Positions 19,037-26,426 of a stretch of 28,034 bases of DNA are shown piece by piece (positions within the stretch are counted from its first letter, which is position 1; every line of letters starts with the position of its first letter). The stretch is from positions 1 through 28,034 of the IMG/VR virus record IMGVR_UViG_3300044631_002885, one strand, 5' to 3'. Source of the DNA: a virus. A model generated the notes under the pieces. That model had not been told where the DNA came from. It saw nothing but the letters and a program-made list of their open reading frames with translations, and did no database searches. The translations under genes were made by a program, and so were the position numbers.

Positions 19037-19576
19037 TTAGTGTGGCTTAGGCCACAAAGACGTTGGTGCATTTAGAATCTTAGCAACCGAATTAATAACC
19101 GATGCAATTCTCCCAATGTCTCTCAATTGCTCAACAGAAAGTCCTTCTTGCTTTAATGTTTCGTAATGTGCTTTAACACAAAAATGACACTTTCCTATAA
19201 TTGAAGATATAAGTGAGTACGCTTCAAACTTTAGTTTTGTTGTGCCACCGTGAGATGAAATTGAATTCATTCTAAGCTGAGCTGGCAAACCTTTTAGGTT
19301 GGTGTCACCAGTCATTTCAACATAAGGATACCAAACATTGTTCTGAGCCATTAGTGACGCTGCTGTAAAGGCAGCATCTCTTTCAACTAAATCAGTTACG
19401 CAATCCTTTATAAATGCCGTCAGCTTATCATTGCCAGTAGAAAAAGCTGCTGATAGTGAAAGTGCTGTTGCAAATTCTGGATCCAAGGTACTTCTATTGA
19501 TAACTGCGTCTAGATTTAAAGCTATATCTTTAGCATACTCTGGCAGTGTACCTTTTATTTGATCTACCCACATCAT
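19037..19576 (-). CDS. ahpD: AhpD-like alkylhydroperoxidase (carboxymuconolactone decarboxylase fold)
   Basis: The active site is Cys130 and Cys133 in GKCHFCVKAHYETL, with His137 and Glu118. These four positions have the same numbering as in Mycobacterium tuberculosis AhpD as I remember it; the motif His132 is replaced (CHFC rather than CEHC). The length, 179, is also the same class. AhpD reduces AhpC, taking electrons from lipoylated dihydrolipoamide acyltransferase, and has weak peroxidase activity. Its ATG overlaps the ahpC stop, so the pair is one operon. A phage-borne copy would probably tap the host lipoamide pool. A start at the second Met is equally possible. Confidence 0.9.
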   Translation of the reverse strand: MMWVDQIKGTLPEYAKDIALNLDAVINRSTLDPEFATALSLSAAFSTGNDKLTAFIKDCVTDLVERDAAFTAASLMAQNNVWYPYVEMTGDTNLKGLPAQLRMNSISSHGGTTKLKFEAYSLISSIIGKCHFCVKAHYETLKQEGLSVEQLRDIGRIASVINSVAKILNAPTSLWPKPH

Positions 19577-20109
19577 AGTGTTTCTCCCCCTAAAGGTCTA
19601 TTGCAAGCACATAATTCGCCTGTCTGAAGTGCATCTAGAACACGAAGAGCTTCTGGTGCATTTCTTCCAACATCTAAATTGTTAACAGTTACATGCTGAA
19701 TTGTATTATCTGGATCGACAATAAATGTTGCACGGTATGTTACTCCTGACGAATGATGAATCCCCAAGTCGCTTGCTAACTGGTGTGCTGTGTCTGCAAA
19801 TGACCATGAGTTTGTCTTGCGAAGATCATCGTGTGCGTTGCGCCATGCAATTTTACAAAATTCATTATCGACTGATCCTACCATTAAAACTGCATCTCTA
19901 TCGTTAAAATCATTTACCAATGCATCATAAGCAACAATTTCTGTTGGACAAACAAATGTAAAATCTTTTGGATAAAATACAATTACTTTCCATTTCCCAG
20001 GAAATGAATCTTGGTTTAGCACTTCAAACGATGAGTCATCATATGTTAGTGCTCCTGGCTTTACACCAGTTACCGCAAAATTTCCTAATACATCTCCTAC
20101 TGTTTTCAT
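19573..20109 (-). CDS. ahpC: AhpC-type 2-Cys peroxiredoxin
   Basis: The peroxidatic Cys54 lies in FYPKDFTFVCPTEIVAYD. The resolving region GELCACNRPLGGETL (Cys167 and Cys169) is of the actinobacterial AhpC type, whose CAC pair is reduced by AhpD. It should reduce H2O2, organic peroxides and peroxynitrite in the cytoplasm. At 178 residues it is slightly shorter than the roughly 195-residue host forms, mainly at the N-terminus. ATAAGGAG precedes the ATG, indicating strong translation. It follows the tRNA cluster, so it may be expressed by readthrough from the carbamoyltransferase unit. Confidence 0.93.
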   Translation of the reverse strand: MKTVGDVLGNFAVTGVKPGALTYDDSSFEVLNQDSFPGKWKVIVFYPKDFTFVCPTEIVAYDALVNDFNDRDAVLMVGSVDNEFCKIAWRNAHDDLRKTNSWSFADTAHQLASDLGIHHSSGVTYRATFIVDPDNTIQHVTVNNLDVGRNAPEALRVLDALQTGELCACNRPLGGETL

Positions 20110-20141
20110 TTCTTCTCCTTATGTAAGTGGGTACAACCCCG

Positions 20142-20214
20142 TGTCCCCAGATGGTTTCGAACCATCGACCCGCAGATTAAAAGTCTGCTGCTCTACCAGC
20201 TGAGCTATAGGAAC
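20142..20214 (-). tRNA. tRNA-Lys (UUU)
   Basis: The 73-base cloverleaf has a GTTCCTA/TGGGGAC acceptor (with G-U pairs), an ACTTTTAAT anticodon arm with anticodon TTT, and a GGTTCGAAACC T-arm. CCA is not encoded. It lies one base after the tRNA-Arg. Confidence 0.92.
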
Positions 20215-20215
20215 G

Positions 20216-20287
20216 TACCCCTGGCTGGGATCGAACCAGCGACCTACAGATTAGAAGTCTGTTGCTCTTCCGCTGAGCTACAAAGGT
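20216..20287 (-). tRNA. tRNA-Arg (UCU)
   Basis: The 72-base cloverleaf has acceptor ACCTTTG/CAGGGGT, anticodon TCT within ACAGACTTCTAATCTGT and a GGTTCGATCC T-loop. CCA is not encoded. It would read AGA/AGG codons. The next tRNA starts after one base on both sides. Confidence 0.92.
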
Positions 20288-20288
20288 G

Positions 20289-20362
20289 TGTGCCAGGTAG
20301 GACTTGAACCTACGATTACCGAATTATGAGTTCGGGGCTTTAACCAACTAAGCTACTGGCAC
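20289..20362 (-). tRNA. tRNA with anticodon CAU (elongator Met, or Ile2 for AUA)
   Basis: The 74-base cloverleaf has a perfect acceptor GTGCCAG/CTGGCAC and anticodon loop CTCATAA. Pairing of base 1 rules out an initiator. The anticodon CAU can mean methionine or, after lysidine modification, isoleucine at AUA. The A-ending codons served by its neighbours (AAA, AGA) make Ile2 attractive, but this cannot be settled by eye. Its first 23 bases overlap the end of the carbamoyltransferase gene. CCA is not encoded. Confidence 0.9.
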
Positions 20363-21782
20363 TAGTTAGTATATTATATCCGTAATGTGCCTGCCAGTCA
20401 ATAGCATCTTGATGATCATTTAAAAGAGGTTGACCCTTAATGTTTAAACTAGTGTTTAATAAAATAGGAACTCCAGTCTGTAAATAAAACTTATTAAGAA
20501 CTTTATATAGTCCAGGGTGTTGTTCTTTAGTAACTGTTTGCACCCTTGATGTTCCATCCTCGTGCACAACAGATGGTATTTTTTCTGGCTGTAGACATTT
20601 AACTGTATATTGCATATAAGGACTTTCAAAATTCATATCGAACCATTTGGAAGCATGCTCTGCCATGACTACTGGTGCAAATGGTCTGAACTGTTCCCTT
20701 TGCTTTATTGAATTAACTTTATCTTTTATGTTAGGGTCTCTAGGATCTGCTAAAATAGATCTATTGCCTAATGCTCTTGGGCCGTACTCAGCTCTTCCTG
20801 AAGCAACTGCGACTATACCATCTTTTAAAATACCCTTTACAATATCATCAATTGGATATGTTCCACCCATATCATGGCCAAGGTAAGGTGTTTTCCAATT
20901 TATATGCTTTCCGTACAGTGCTGCTGCTGCTCCTAAAGAGCTGCCAGCATCTCCTGGGTTTGGCATAATCCAAACTGAATCAAAAATATCCCACAGAGCG
21001 GTGTTTGCTGATGAGTTAAGTGCACACCCACCCATAAATACTAGGTTACTTTTCCCAGTTAATTCTTTAGCCATTTTCATAAACTCTAACAGTCTTTTTT
21101 GATATACATACTGTACGGCTGCCGCTATATCAAATCTGTCTTGTTCTGTAATTGCTTCATTCCAATCAACAATCCCTTTATGTAAATTGTATTTTTGCAT
21201 GTCATGTCTAAGAAAATAGTTAGATACTTTTGGAGCATATCTTTCTGCATTTCCATAAGCAGCCATTCCCATCATTATGTATTCTTCTTGATTTGGCATA
21301 AGGCCAATAAGTTTCGTAAATGCAGAGTAGAATAGGCCGAAGCTTGTGGGGTAATTTTTCTTGTACTTTAGACTAATACTTTCTCCTTCTCCAACCCAAA
21401 TTGTTGAAGTGTTATACTCCCCTATTGCATCTAAAACAACTATGCATGCGTCATTAAACTTGCTTGTATAGTACCCAGCTGCTGCATGAGAATAATGATG
21501 TTTAAAGTAGTGAACTGGAACATCAATAGGAAATGTAGGCTTCCAGTCTGACTTCCCACCCCTTAAAATAATTCTAGATCTTTTTAGCATAGGCTTTTCG
21601 TAATAGGCAATTGCATCTGGTGTGCCATAATTTAAAGCGTCTAGTATAATTTCTTTGTTATTGTACCAATCATTTTTTTCCTTACTGTATCTTTCTGCAT
21701 GCCCCGCAAACAAGATTTCTCCATCTTTTATAAGGGACACTGAAGCATCATGGGATGTTTCGTTTATGCCAAGGATAATCAT
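20340..21782 (-). CDS. Carbamoyltransferase, NodU/TobZ family
   Basis: The N-terminal YrdC/Kae1-like ASKHA domain starts MIILGINETSHDASVSLIKD and carries the metal-binding His pair in YFKHHYSHAAAGY (91-103). GGCALNSSAN follows at 251-260 and NPGDAGSSLGAA at 275-286. The C-terminal domain has YGPRALGNRSILADPR (333-348). The family transfers carbamoyl from carbamoyl phosphate, through carbamoyl-AMP, to a hydroxyl of a sugar or small molecule. At 480 residues it is shorter than the usual 550-600 but shows all blocks. It is coupled to a 30-residue ORF upstream (TAATG), and its last seven codons lie within the CAU tRNA. Phage copies have been linked to modification of glycans or nucleotides; the substrate here is unknown. 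Confidence 0.92.
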   Translation of the reverse strand: MIILGINETSHDASVSLIKDGEILFAGHAERYSKEKNDWYNNKEIILDALNYGTPDAIAYYEKPMLKRSRIILRGGKSDWKPTFPIDVPVHYFKHHYSHAAAGYYTSKFNDACIVVLDAIGEYNTSTIWVGEGESISLKYKKNYPTSFGLFYSAFTKLIGLMPNQEEYIMMGMAAYGNAERYAPKVSNYFLRHDMQKYNLHKGIVDWNEAITEQDRFDIAAAVQYVYQKRLLEFMKMAKELTGKSNLVFMGGCALNSSANTALWDIFDSVWIMPNPGDAGSSLGAAAALYGKHINWKTPYLGHDMGGTYPIDDIVKGILKDGIVAVASGRAEYGPRALGNRSILADPRDPNIKDKVNSIKQREQFRPFAPVVMAEHASKWFDMNFESPYMQYTVKCLQPEKIPSVVHEDGTSRVQTVTKEQHPGLYKVLNKFYLQTGVPILLNTSLNIKGQPLLNDHQDAIDWQAHYGYNILTSASSLVG

Positions 21783-21874
21783 TAGTAAGTAAACCTATCC
21801 TTATTCCCCTTTTTTAAGATTAATCTTTTTAGTTTGCTATATTTATATTTTATTAAAAACAATAAATATTTCAT
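21782..21874 (-). CDS. Cationic hydrophobic micro-protein, 30 aa, doubly coupled
   Basis: The ORF starts MKYLLFLIKYKYSKLKRLIL and ends KKGNKDRFTY. Its ATG overlaps the TGA of the oxygenase gene (TGATG) and its TAA overlaps the ATG of the carbamoyltransferase (TAATG). Exact overlaps at both ends are strong evidence for translation. Eight or more Lys/Arg with a hydrophobic face suggest membrane association. It may exist mainly to couple translation of its neighbours. The function is unknown. Confidence 0.5.
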   Translation of the reverse strand: MKYLLFLIKYKYSKLKRLILKKGNKDRFTY

Positions 21875-22554
21875 CACTGATCTTCTCCATTAATTTTGTT
21901 TTTTCCTTTTTCCCATCCATCAATTTTGCGGGCATTGATAAAGGATAGGCCATATTTTGCAGTATCTGCTGAATTTTCTTCTTGCCATCCAGTAATATGG
22001 GCCCACTTTCTATTTATTCCATCTAGCTGTTCTTTTGTTGCTACGTTTAAAGCCTTATCATCTTCATTTATGTAGTGAAAAAATGCCATCTTAAGGAACT
22101 GGCCTTCCTCGAACTTTGTTTCCATTCTCCAGTGATCTTGATCTCTAACATTAACTGTTAGTGCGCTATTGTCTTCAAGAGAGTAAGGTACACCCTCTAC
22201 GTAAACATCCCAGTTTACATTAGATTCTATTTGGCAAAGAAGGCTTGCGGTAAATGGGGCTTGGTCTTTATGCGGACCAAGCTTGGGTTCTCCATATTCG
22301 TTGTTGTATTCAACAAAGCTGTAGTACCAGAACTTAAACTCTTTGCCGTCATGGTTTAAAAGCTCTTTAGCTATCTTTTCCGCTTTTGCAAGTAAGGATT
22401 CTGGAAGAAGATGTAGGCTATTTCTATCATAATCTAATCTAGTTCTTCCTAAAAAGTCTTGAATTTCTTTAGTATCATCTCTTTTTTCATTAGCCAACAG
22501 GATATCCTGTATTTCTTCTTTTGAAAAAACATTATAAATTATTCTATTTTCCAT
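21874..22554 (-). CDS. 2OG-Fe(II) oxygenase-like protein, 226 aa
   Basis: KLGPHKDQAPFTASLLCQIE supplies the HxD pair (His95, Asp97), and VRDQDHWRME supplies the distal ligand (His141, with Arg143). KMAFFHYINEDD near 155-166 matches the FHY segment seen in the oxygenase at 1489-2136, so the two are of one subfamily. The substrate is unknown. The gene lies directly before the carbamoyltransferase and its coupling ORF, so it may prepare a hydroxyl that is then carbamoylated. GGGGTAGAAA precedes the ATG. Confidence 0.72.
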   Translation of the reverse strand: MENRIIYNVFSKEEIQDILLANEKRDDTKEIQDFLGRTRLDYDRNSLHLLPESLLAKAEKIAKELLNHDGKEFKFWYYSFVEYNNEYGEPKLGPHKDQAPFTASLLCQIESNVNWDVYVEGVPYSLEDNSALTVNVRDQDHWRMETKFEEGQFLKMAFFHYINEDDKALNVATKEQLDGINRKWAHITGWQEENSADTAKYGLSFINARKIDGWEKGKNKINGEDQ

Positions 22555-22789
22555 TTTCTACCCCGCTTATTGATTTCTCTACTATTTTCTGAGTATACTC
22601 AGAAAAATGCTTTCTTATTGAGCCAGTAGGCCTTGACCCAATAGACTCCCATATTCTTTTATACTCTAAAACATTTGCAAATGTAGTGGGGCATAAAGGT
22701 ATTCCTTCATACTCTCTTAATAAGGTAGGTAAGGGTACATGCTTCGTGCAACACAGACATTGTCTTGCTTGTTCTTGATAGTTTATCAT
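22544..22789 (-). CDS. Small Cys-containing protein next to terminase, 81 aa
   Basis: The N-terminus holds CLCC at 11-14 and a further Cys at about 33 (IPLCPTTFAN), suggesting a zinc finger like an HNH- or ribbon-type knuckle. The C-terminal half is helical (YKRIWESIGSRPTGSIRKHF). The ATG overlaps the TerL stop as ATGA and its end overlaps the oxygenase gene by 11 bases. It may assist packaging, but no family is recognised. Confidence 0.6.
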   Translation of the reverse strand: MINYQEQARQCLCCTKHVPLPTLLREYEGIPLCPTTFANVLEYKRIWESIGSRPTGSIRKHFSEYTQKIVEKSISGVENGK

Positions 22790-24576
22790 ACTATTTCCAT
22801 TCCACTCAAGGCATCAGAAAGGTCTCTTGGCATTGCCGAAGGAGCTTTTATCAAATTGGTGCTTTCTTTTACCAAGCTTTCTCGGTATTGTTTTTTTACT
22901 GAGCCGTAATCGTGAACCTCTATGTCTCCAAATGCAGCTCTGGTTAAGCTAATTGCATTATATATTGATCCGCAAACTGCGTCAGCTAAATCTTTAGAAC
23001 CTTTTCTTGGGTGGTCAACCTTGTCACGCATAATTCTTAACTCTAACAATTCGTCAATGAGAAGCGGTATGTGTGGTCCATTTAATCTTTCTTCTAAAAC
23101 CACCATGGCCATGTCATCATAATGCTTTTTTGCCACAGATAAAGTTTCTGTATTTATTCCATACTGCTTTAGTTGTTGCATCATATCGTGAGAGTTCCAT
23201 CTGTCAAATGTACATATTCTAATATTAAACCCCCTAGACCTTAATGATAATATATAGTCTCTTACCTCTGCAAAGTCTACTGACTTATCTGAAGTTGGGG
23301 TCCAATACATTACAGCATCCACTTTAACAATTGGAGCTGGCTGAGAATAACTATCTGTAACTTTTACACTAACAAACTTTTCAATGTGGGCCATTGATAC
23401 TGCACAATGGTCGTGCTTTTGCGCCAAGTCAACGTGGATAAAATATTCCTTGTCTTCTTCTGGCTGAAACCATTCTTCAAATCTTCCAAATCCATCTACG
23501 GCTATTGAAAGATCATTGAATGCCATCTCAACCTTTTCACGAGATTTAAAAAATGCATCAATTGCTTCTGGTGGCATGCAAGCAAATCTTCCTAGTGCGT
23601 CTGTAACATCTCTATAGAAGGCAATTTTAAAATCTTCAATGCCTCTTGTTGGATTTACATCCCAAGTTGGCCTACGTATTGCGTACACTCTTGGATACTT
23701 ATAAGAAATAATTTGATCTTCATCCCAAAATATGTCAAACTCATTTCCAACCGTATTATCTGGCAGGTCTGGGTCTAACTTAAATCTATGTGACCTCGAT
23801 ATAACTTCTTTTTCTGAAATAATATCTTCGTATCTTTGTTGAATATAGTCATTTTTAAATCTTGGAAAAGAAAGAAGAATTACCTTTCCATAATCTGGAA
23901 AACGAGAGTCAACAGATGCCCTGTACATATCATAAATTCCGCTAGCAGTTTTTGCTTGATCATGACCACTTGTGCTATCTAGTGCAAAGCCAGAAATTTC
24001 ATCTAGAACTGCTACTAAAACGTTGTATCCTTCAAATGCTTCTCTTTCTGAATGTCCAGAATAAACAGTAACATTCTTATCAAATTTTATTTCTGAAGCT
24101 TTTTCAAAGTACTTTCCTATAAACCATGGCGAATGTGTTACCCTATTCTTAAATCCTTTAAAAAATACGTTGTTTGCCTGCTGAGCGTTAATAGCAATAT
24201 TAATAATATCAATTGAATCACCTGGAGGTTTGCCATAATATGATGCTGGGTCTTTAAGACATAATAGTAAATATACTATATAGGCAACAGATATAGTAGA
24301 GCAGTAGTCTTTACCGCTTCCTTTTCCTAGTTGAGCTACAACTTCATTACATGTTTGTCTATATCTAAGAGATCCTTCTTTTTCGCCAAACAGCTTTATC
24401 AGTGTTGACTCTTTATAAATCTGAGATGATTTTTCAATAAGAGTATACTGATGGTCTGATAAGTCTGGAAGACCAAGATAATTTTTATCAGTTACAAATG
24501 TTTTTAAGTCGACAGGTCTCTCGTCAAACTCTTCACCGTCGAGTATGTCAATAAGGTCATCAAAGTTAAATTCCAC
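22786..24576 (-). CDS. terL: Terminase large subunit
   Basis: The ATPase half has a degenerate Walker A loop, AQLGKGSGKD (81-90), and a Walker B, VLVAVLDE (186-193), with Glu193 as the likely catalytic base. The nuclease half has IHVDLAQKHDHCAVSM, where Asp383 is the first metal ligand of the RNase H fold, and DRWNS further on. A late LADAVCGS segment supplies another acidic residue. The enzyme pumps phage DNA into proheads and cuts it. At 596 residues the length is normal. The start is GTG at 24576 with GAGGAAG upstream, overlapping terS by 11 bases. Downstream comes no portal gene. Confidence 0.93.
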   Translation of the reverse strand: MEFNFDDLIDILDGEEFDERPVDLKTFVTDKNYLGLPDLSDHQYTLIEKSSQIYKESTLIKLFGEKEGSLRYRQTCNEVVAQLGKGSGKDYCSTISVAYIVYLLLCLKDPASYYGKPPGDSIDIINIAINAQQANNVFFKGFKNRVTHSPWFIGKYFEKASEIKFDKNVTVYSGHSEREAFEGYNVLVAVLDEISGFALDSTSGHDQAKTASGIYDMYRASVDSRFPDYGKVILLSFPRFKNDYIQQRYEDIISEKEVISRSHRFKLDPDLPDNTVGNEFDIFWDEDQIISYKYPRVYAIRRPTWDVNPTRGIEDFKIAFYRDVTDALGRFACMPPEAIDAFFKSREKVEMAFNDLSIAVDGFGRFEEWFQPEEDKEYFIHVDLAQKHDHCAVSMAHIEKFVSVKVTDSYSQPAPIVKVDAVMYWTPTSDKSVDFAEVRDYILSLRSRGFNIRICTFDRWNSHDMMQQLKQYGINTETLSVAKKHYDDMAMVVLEERLNGPHIPLLIDELLELRIMRDKVDHPRKGSKDLADAVCGSIYNAISLTRAAFGDIEVHDYGSVKKQYRESLVKESTNLIKAPSAMPRDLSDALSGMEIV

Positions 24577-25102
24577 TTACTTCCTCGATAATCTCTATTG
24601 GTTCAACAATTCCAGTAATCTGTGATAATCTTTTAGCTACTTCCATTTTACATTTTGGGCATGTTGCGGTAACTTCTTTTAGTATTTTAACTAAGACTTC
24701 TTGTTTTCTTTCCGCCTCTGCTATCTGTCCAGCCAGCTCTGCATTATCCAACAAGCCAACCTCTTGAAGCATTCCTATTCTTTTGCCCTCTATATCAGCA
24801 ATCAGCTTGAGGGCTCCAGATTTAACGCTTAGCTGTCCAGCCTGATCAGCATCTTCAACTGTTTTCCATGCTTCTTTAATTAGCATAGCATAGTGTTGAT
24901 CAGCTCCAGAGATAGCCTCTTTAGCACGTTCACGGGCCGATGTATCGTTGCGGACAACGTTCTTCCACTCATCTATCAGGCCAACCACTTCTGCCCTCTT
25001 AAACCCTGTAAGGGTAGCAATCTGGGTAGGGTTGTTTCCCCTAAGCAGTTCTTCAACTACTTTATTCATGCGATCAAAATGATCAGCTAGTTCAATTTCC
25101 AT
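24566..25102 (-). CDS. terS: Terminase small subunit-like protein
   Basis: Residues 15-50 form an HTH (VEELLRGNNPTQIATLTGFK then RAEVVGLIDEWKNVV), the usual DNA-recognition head of TerS. A central helical region (EAISGADQHYAMLIKEAWKT) suits ring assembly. The C-terminal part carries a CPKC pair near 147-150. Its position directly before TerL with an 11-base overlap supports the call. It should recognise the packaging site and regulate TerL. A TATAAT box lies eight bases before the ATG, so the packaging genes have their own promoter. Confidence 0.82.
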   Translation of the reverse strand: MEIELADHFDRMNKVVEELLRGNNPTQIATLTGFKRAEVVGLIDEWKNVVRNDTSARERAKEAISGADQHYAMLIKEAWKTVEDADQAGQLSVKSGALKLIADIEGKRIGMLQEVGLLDNAELAGQIAEAERKQEVLVKILKEVTATCPKCKMEVAKRLSQITGIVEPIEIIEEVSGI

Positions 25103-25110
25103 ATGACTTT

Positions 25111-25139
25111 ATTATACTTCTAGTCGACTGAAATAGCAA
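25111..25139 (-). promoter_or_regulatory. Promoter TTGCTA-N17-TATAAT before terS
   Basis: A perfect TATAAT (25111-25116) lies eight bases before ATG 25102. A four-of-six -35 box (TTGCTA, 25134-25139) stands at 17 bases, inside the end of the DUF1599-like gene. Confidence 0.6.
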
Positions 25140-25461
25140 ATTCCTTAGCAACCTTTAATAAGATCAAGTAACCAATTAGGTCATCAATATCATTATCGCC
25201 TGGATATTCTTCACCTTTAATTAGTCTATTTAATTTATCATCAATTCTGACATATAGCTGCTCTTTTGGACCCGCCTTTGAAAATATACGAACTGGGTCT
25301 AGTGCAGAGTTTCCATATGAAATGTTTTTCTTTATAAGCATATGAGCAATATCAAGGCATGTAGATAGAATTTCTTTACCAGCCTCTGTCCCTACTGTAA
25401 GCAGATAAAGGTCGTCATATTTAAATACTTTTGAATCTTCAAAAACTGGTGTTGGACTCAT
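25120..25461 (-). CDS. DUF1599-like (nucleotide modification associated domain) protein, 113 aa
   Basis: The core reads HMLIKKNISYGNSALDPVRI, then EQLYVRIDDKLNRLIKGEEY and DDLIGYLILLKVAKEF. The NxxYGNSAL, RIDDKLxRL and DLIGYLILL blocks in this order are what I recall for DUF1599 proteins, found next to nucleotide- or DNA-modifying genes and in phages. The helical, acid-rich layout resembles MazG-like all-alpha NTP pyrophosphatases, so nucleotide binding is possible. It is coupled to the HTH gene upstream by ATGA and lies before the terminase genes. Confidence 0.7.
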   Translation of the reverse strand: MSPTPVFEDSKVFKYDDLYLLTVGTEAGKEILSTCLDIAHMLIKKNISYGNSALDPVRIFSKAGPKEQLYVRIDDKLNRLIKGEEYPGDNDIDDLIGYLILLKVAKEFAISVD

Positions 25462-25598
25462 TTTATTAATCCCTTTTCTTTTAAAGCTCTATATATGGTC
25501 ATAACAGTTACGCCACATTCTTGTGCTATATTTTCCATAGTTTTCTTCTGAACAACATACCTTCTGTACAGCCACTCTTTATTCTTATAGGGCTTCAT
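25458..25598 (-). CDS. Small HTH DNA-binding protein, 46 aa
   Basis: The protein MKPYKNKEWLYRRYVVQKKT continues with MENIAQECGVTVMTIYRALK, a clear helix-turn-helix as in resolvase/homeodomain-like recognition units. It is only a DNA-binding domain. It overlaps the RuvC-like gene and the DUF1599-like gene by ATGA at both ends. It may repress a promoter in this genome, such as the one with the dyad at 8954-8975, but nothing links them directly. Confidence 0.75.
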   Translation of the reverse strand: MKPYKNKEWLYRRYVVQKKTMENIAQECGVTVMTIYRALKEKGLIK

Positions 25599-26161
25599 CG
25601 TTTAGTTAACACCTCATTTGAATAATATGCAATTCCAAATGCATCTGCAACATCAAAGTCGTTGATGTTTAAGTTGTACATCTTGTTAAAATAATCTACT
25701 GTTCTTTGTTTACGCATATTCCTTAGCTGGTTTTTATACCATGAGTCTGCGTATCCTGGATTCTTTACTCTTATCGCTTCTTTTTCATCTTTAGTTGGGT
25801 TCTTATTTCCAATGTGCGCTTGCCATGCACTTGGAGATATGGTAATAACTGACGCTCCAGTAGACATAAGCTCAGCGATTACAACTCCGTACACATAAGA
25901 TAATTTTATCACAGCATCAGCAGATTTGACAAGTATGGCTCCCTCTACTGATATATAATCAGACTTAAGCTCATCAAGCATTAGAGATGTTTTTACTTTA
26001 GCATCATATATTTTTTCATATATATCGTTACCCACCAAATTAATTTTACCCCATTTAATTGGTTTATTATTTTCAATTAAGCAAAAAGCAATTGAGCTTG
26101 TTGAAGCGTCTATCCCTAGAACTCTATGGGCTTTTGTTTTAACTAGGTTAGCTAATGTCAT
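25595..26161 (-). CDS. RuvC-like Holliday junction resolvase
   Basis: RNase H-fold acidic residues occur in RuvC order: Asp18 in VLGIDASTSSIAF, Glu73 in YISVEGAILVKSADA and the pair Asp170/Asp173 in DFDVADAFGIAYY. The region AVIKLSYVYGVVIAEL and the segment TISPSAWQAHIGNKN fit RuvC, with an extra Lys-rich insertion around 115-145. It should cut branched DNA before packaging. The start at 26161 lies within the upstream gene and has no good ribosome binding site, so coupling is likely. Confidence 0.85.
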   Translation of the reverse strand: MTLANLVKTKAHRVLGIDASTSSIAFCLIENNKPIKWGKINLVGNDIYEKIYDAKVKTSLMLDELKSDYISVEGAILVKSADAVIKLSYVYGVVIAELMSTGASVITISPSAWQAHIGNKNPTKDEKEAIRVKNPGYADSWYKNQLRNMRKQRTVDYFNKMYNLNINDFDVADAFGIAYYSNEVLTKR

Positions 26162-26426
26162 TAATCATACCGATAATCTTTTTCTTATTTTCCAAAGACT
26201 TATTCTTTTCACATTTAGAGCATATGTTTAAAGAGTTATACCTACTTAAAACAATATTGCATTTTGAGCATGTTCTTTTAGCCCCATTTCTTATAGCCTT
26301 TTTTTCATAATATTTTTCCATGATTTTTTTATTAGTTGCAATTCTGCAACACTCATCAGAACAATACTTTTGGTTATGGGTTTTCTGAGTAAAGTCCTTT
26401 GAGCATGATGAATTAAGGCAGATCAT
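26148..26426 (-). CDS. Two-ribbon zinc protein, 92 aa
   Basis: Two Cys groups are visible: CLNSSCSKDF with YCSDECC (residues 3-27), and CSKC with ICSKCEK (about 53-75). Basic helices lie in between (NKKIMEKYYEKKAIRNGAKR). It should bind two zinc ions and probably DNA or RNA, like phage homologues of HNH-associated fingers. It overlaps the Cas4-like gene by four bases and the RuvC-like gene by 14. Confidence 0.7.
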   Translation of the reverse strand: MICLNSSCSKDFTQKTHNQKYCSDECCRIATNKKIMEKYYEKKAIRNGAKRTCSKCNIVLSRYNSLNICSKCEKNKSLENKKKIIGMINDIS

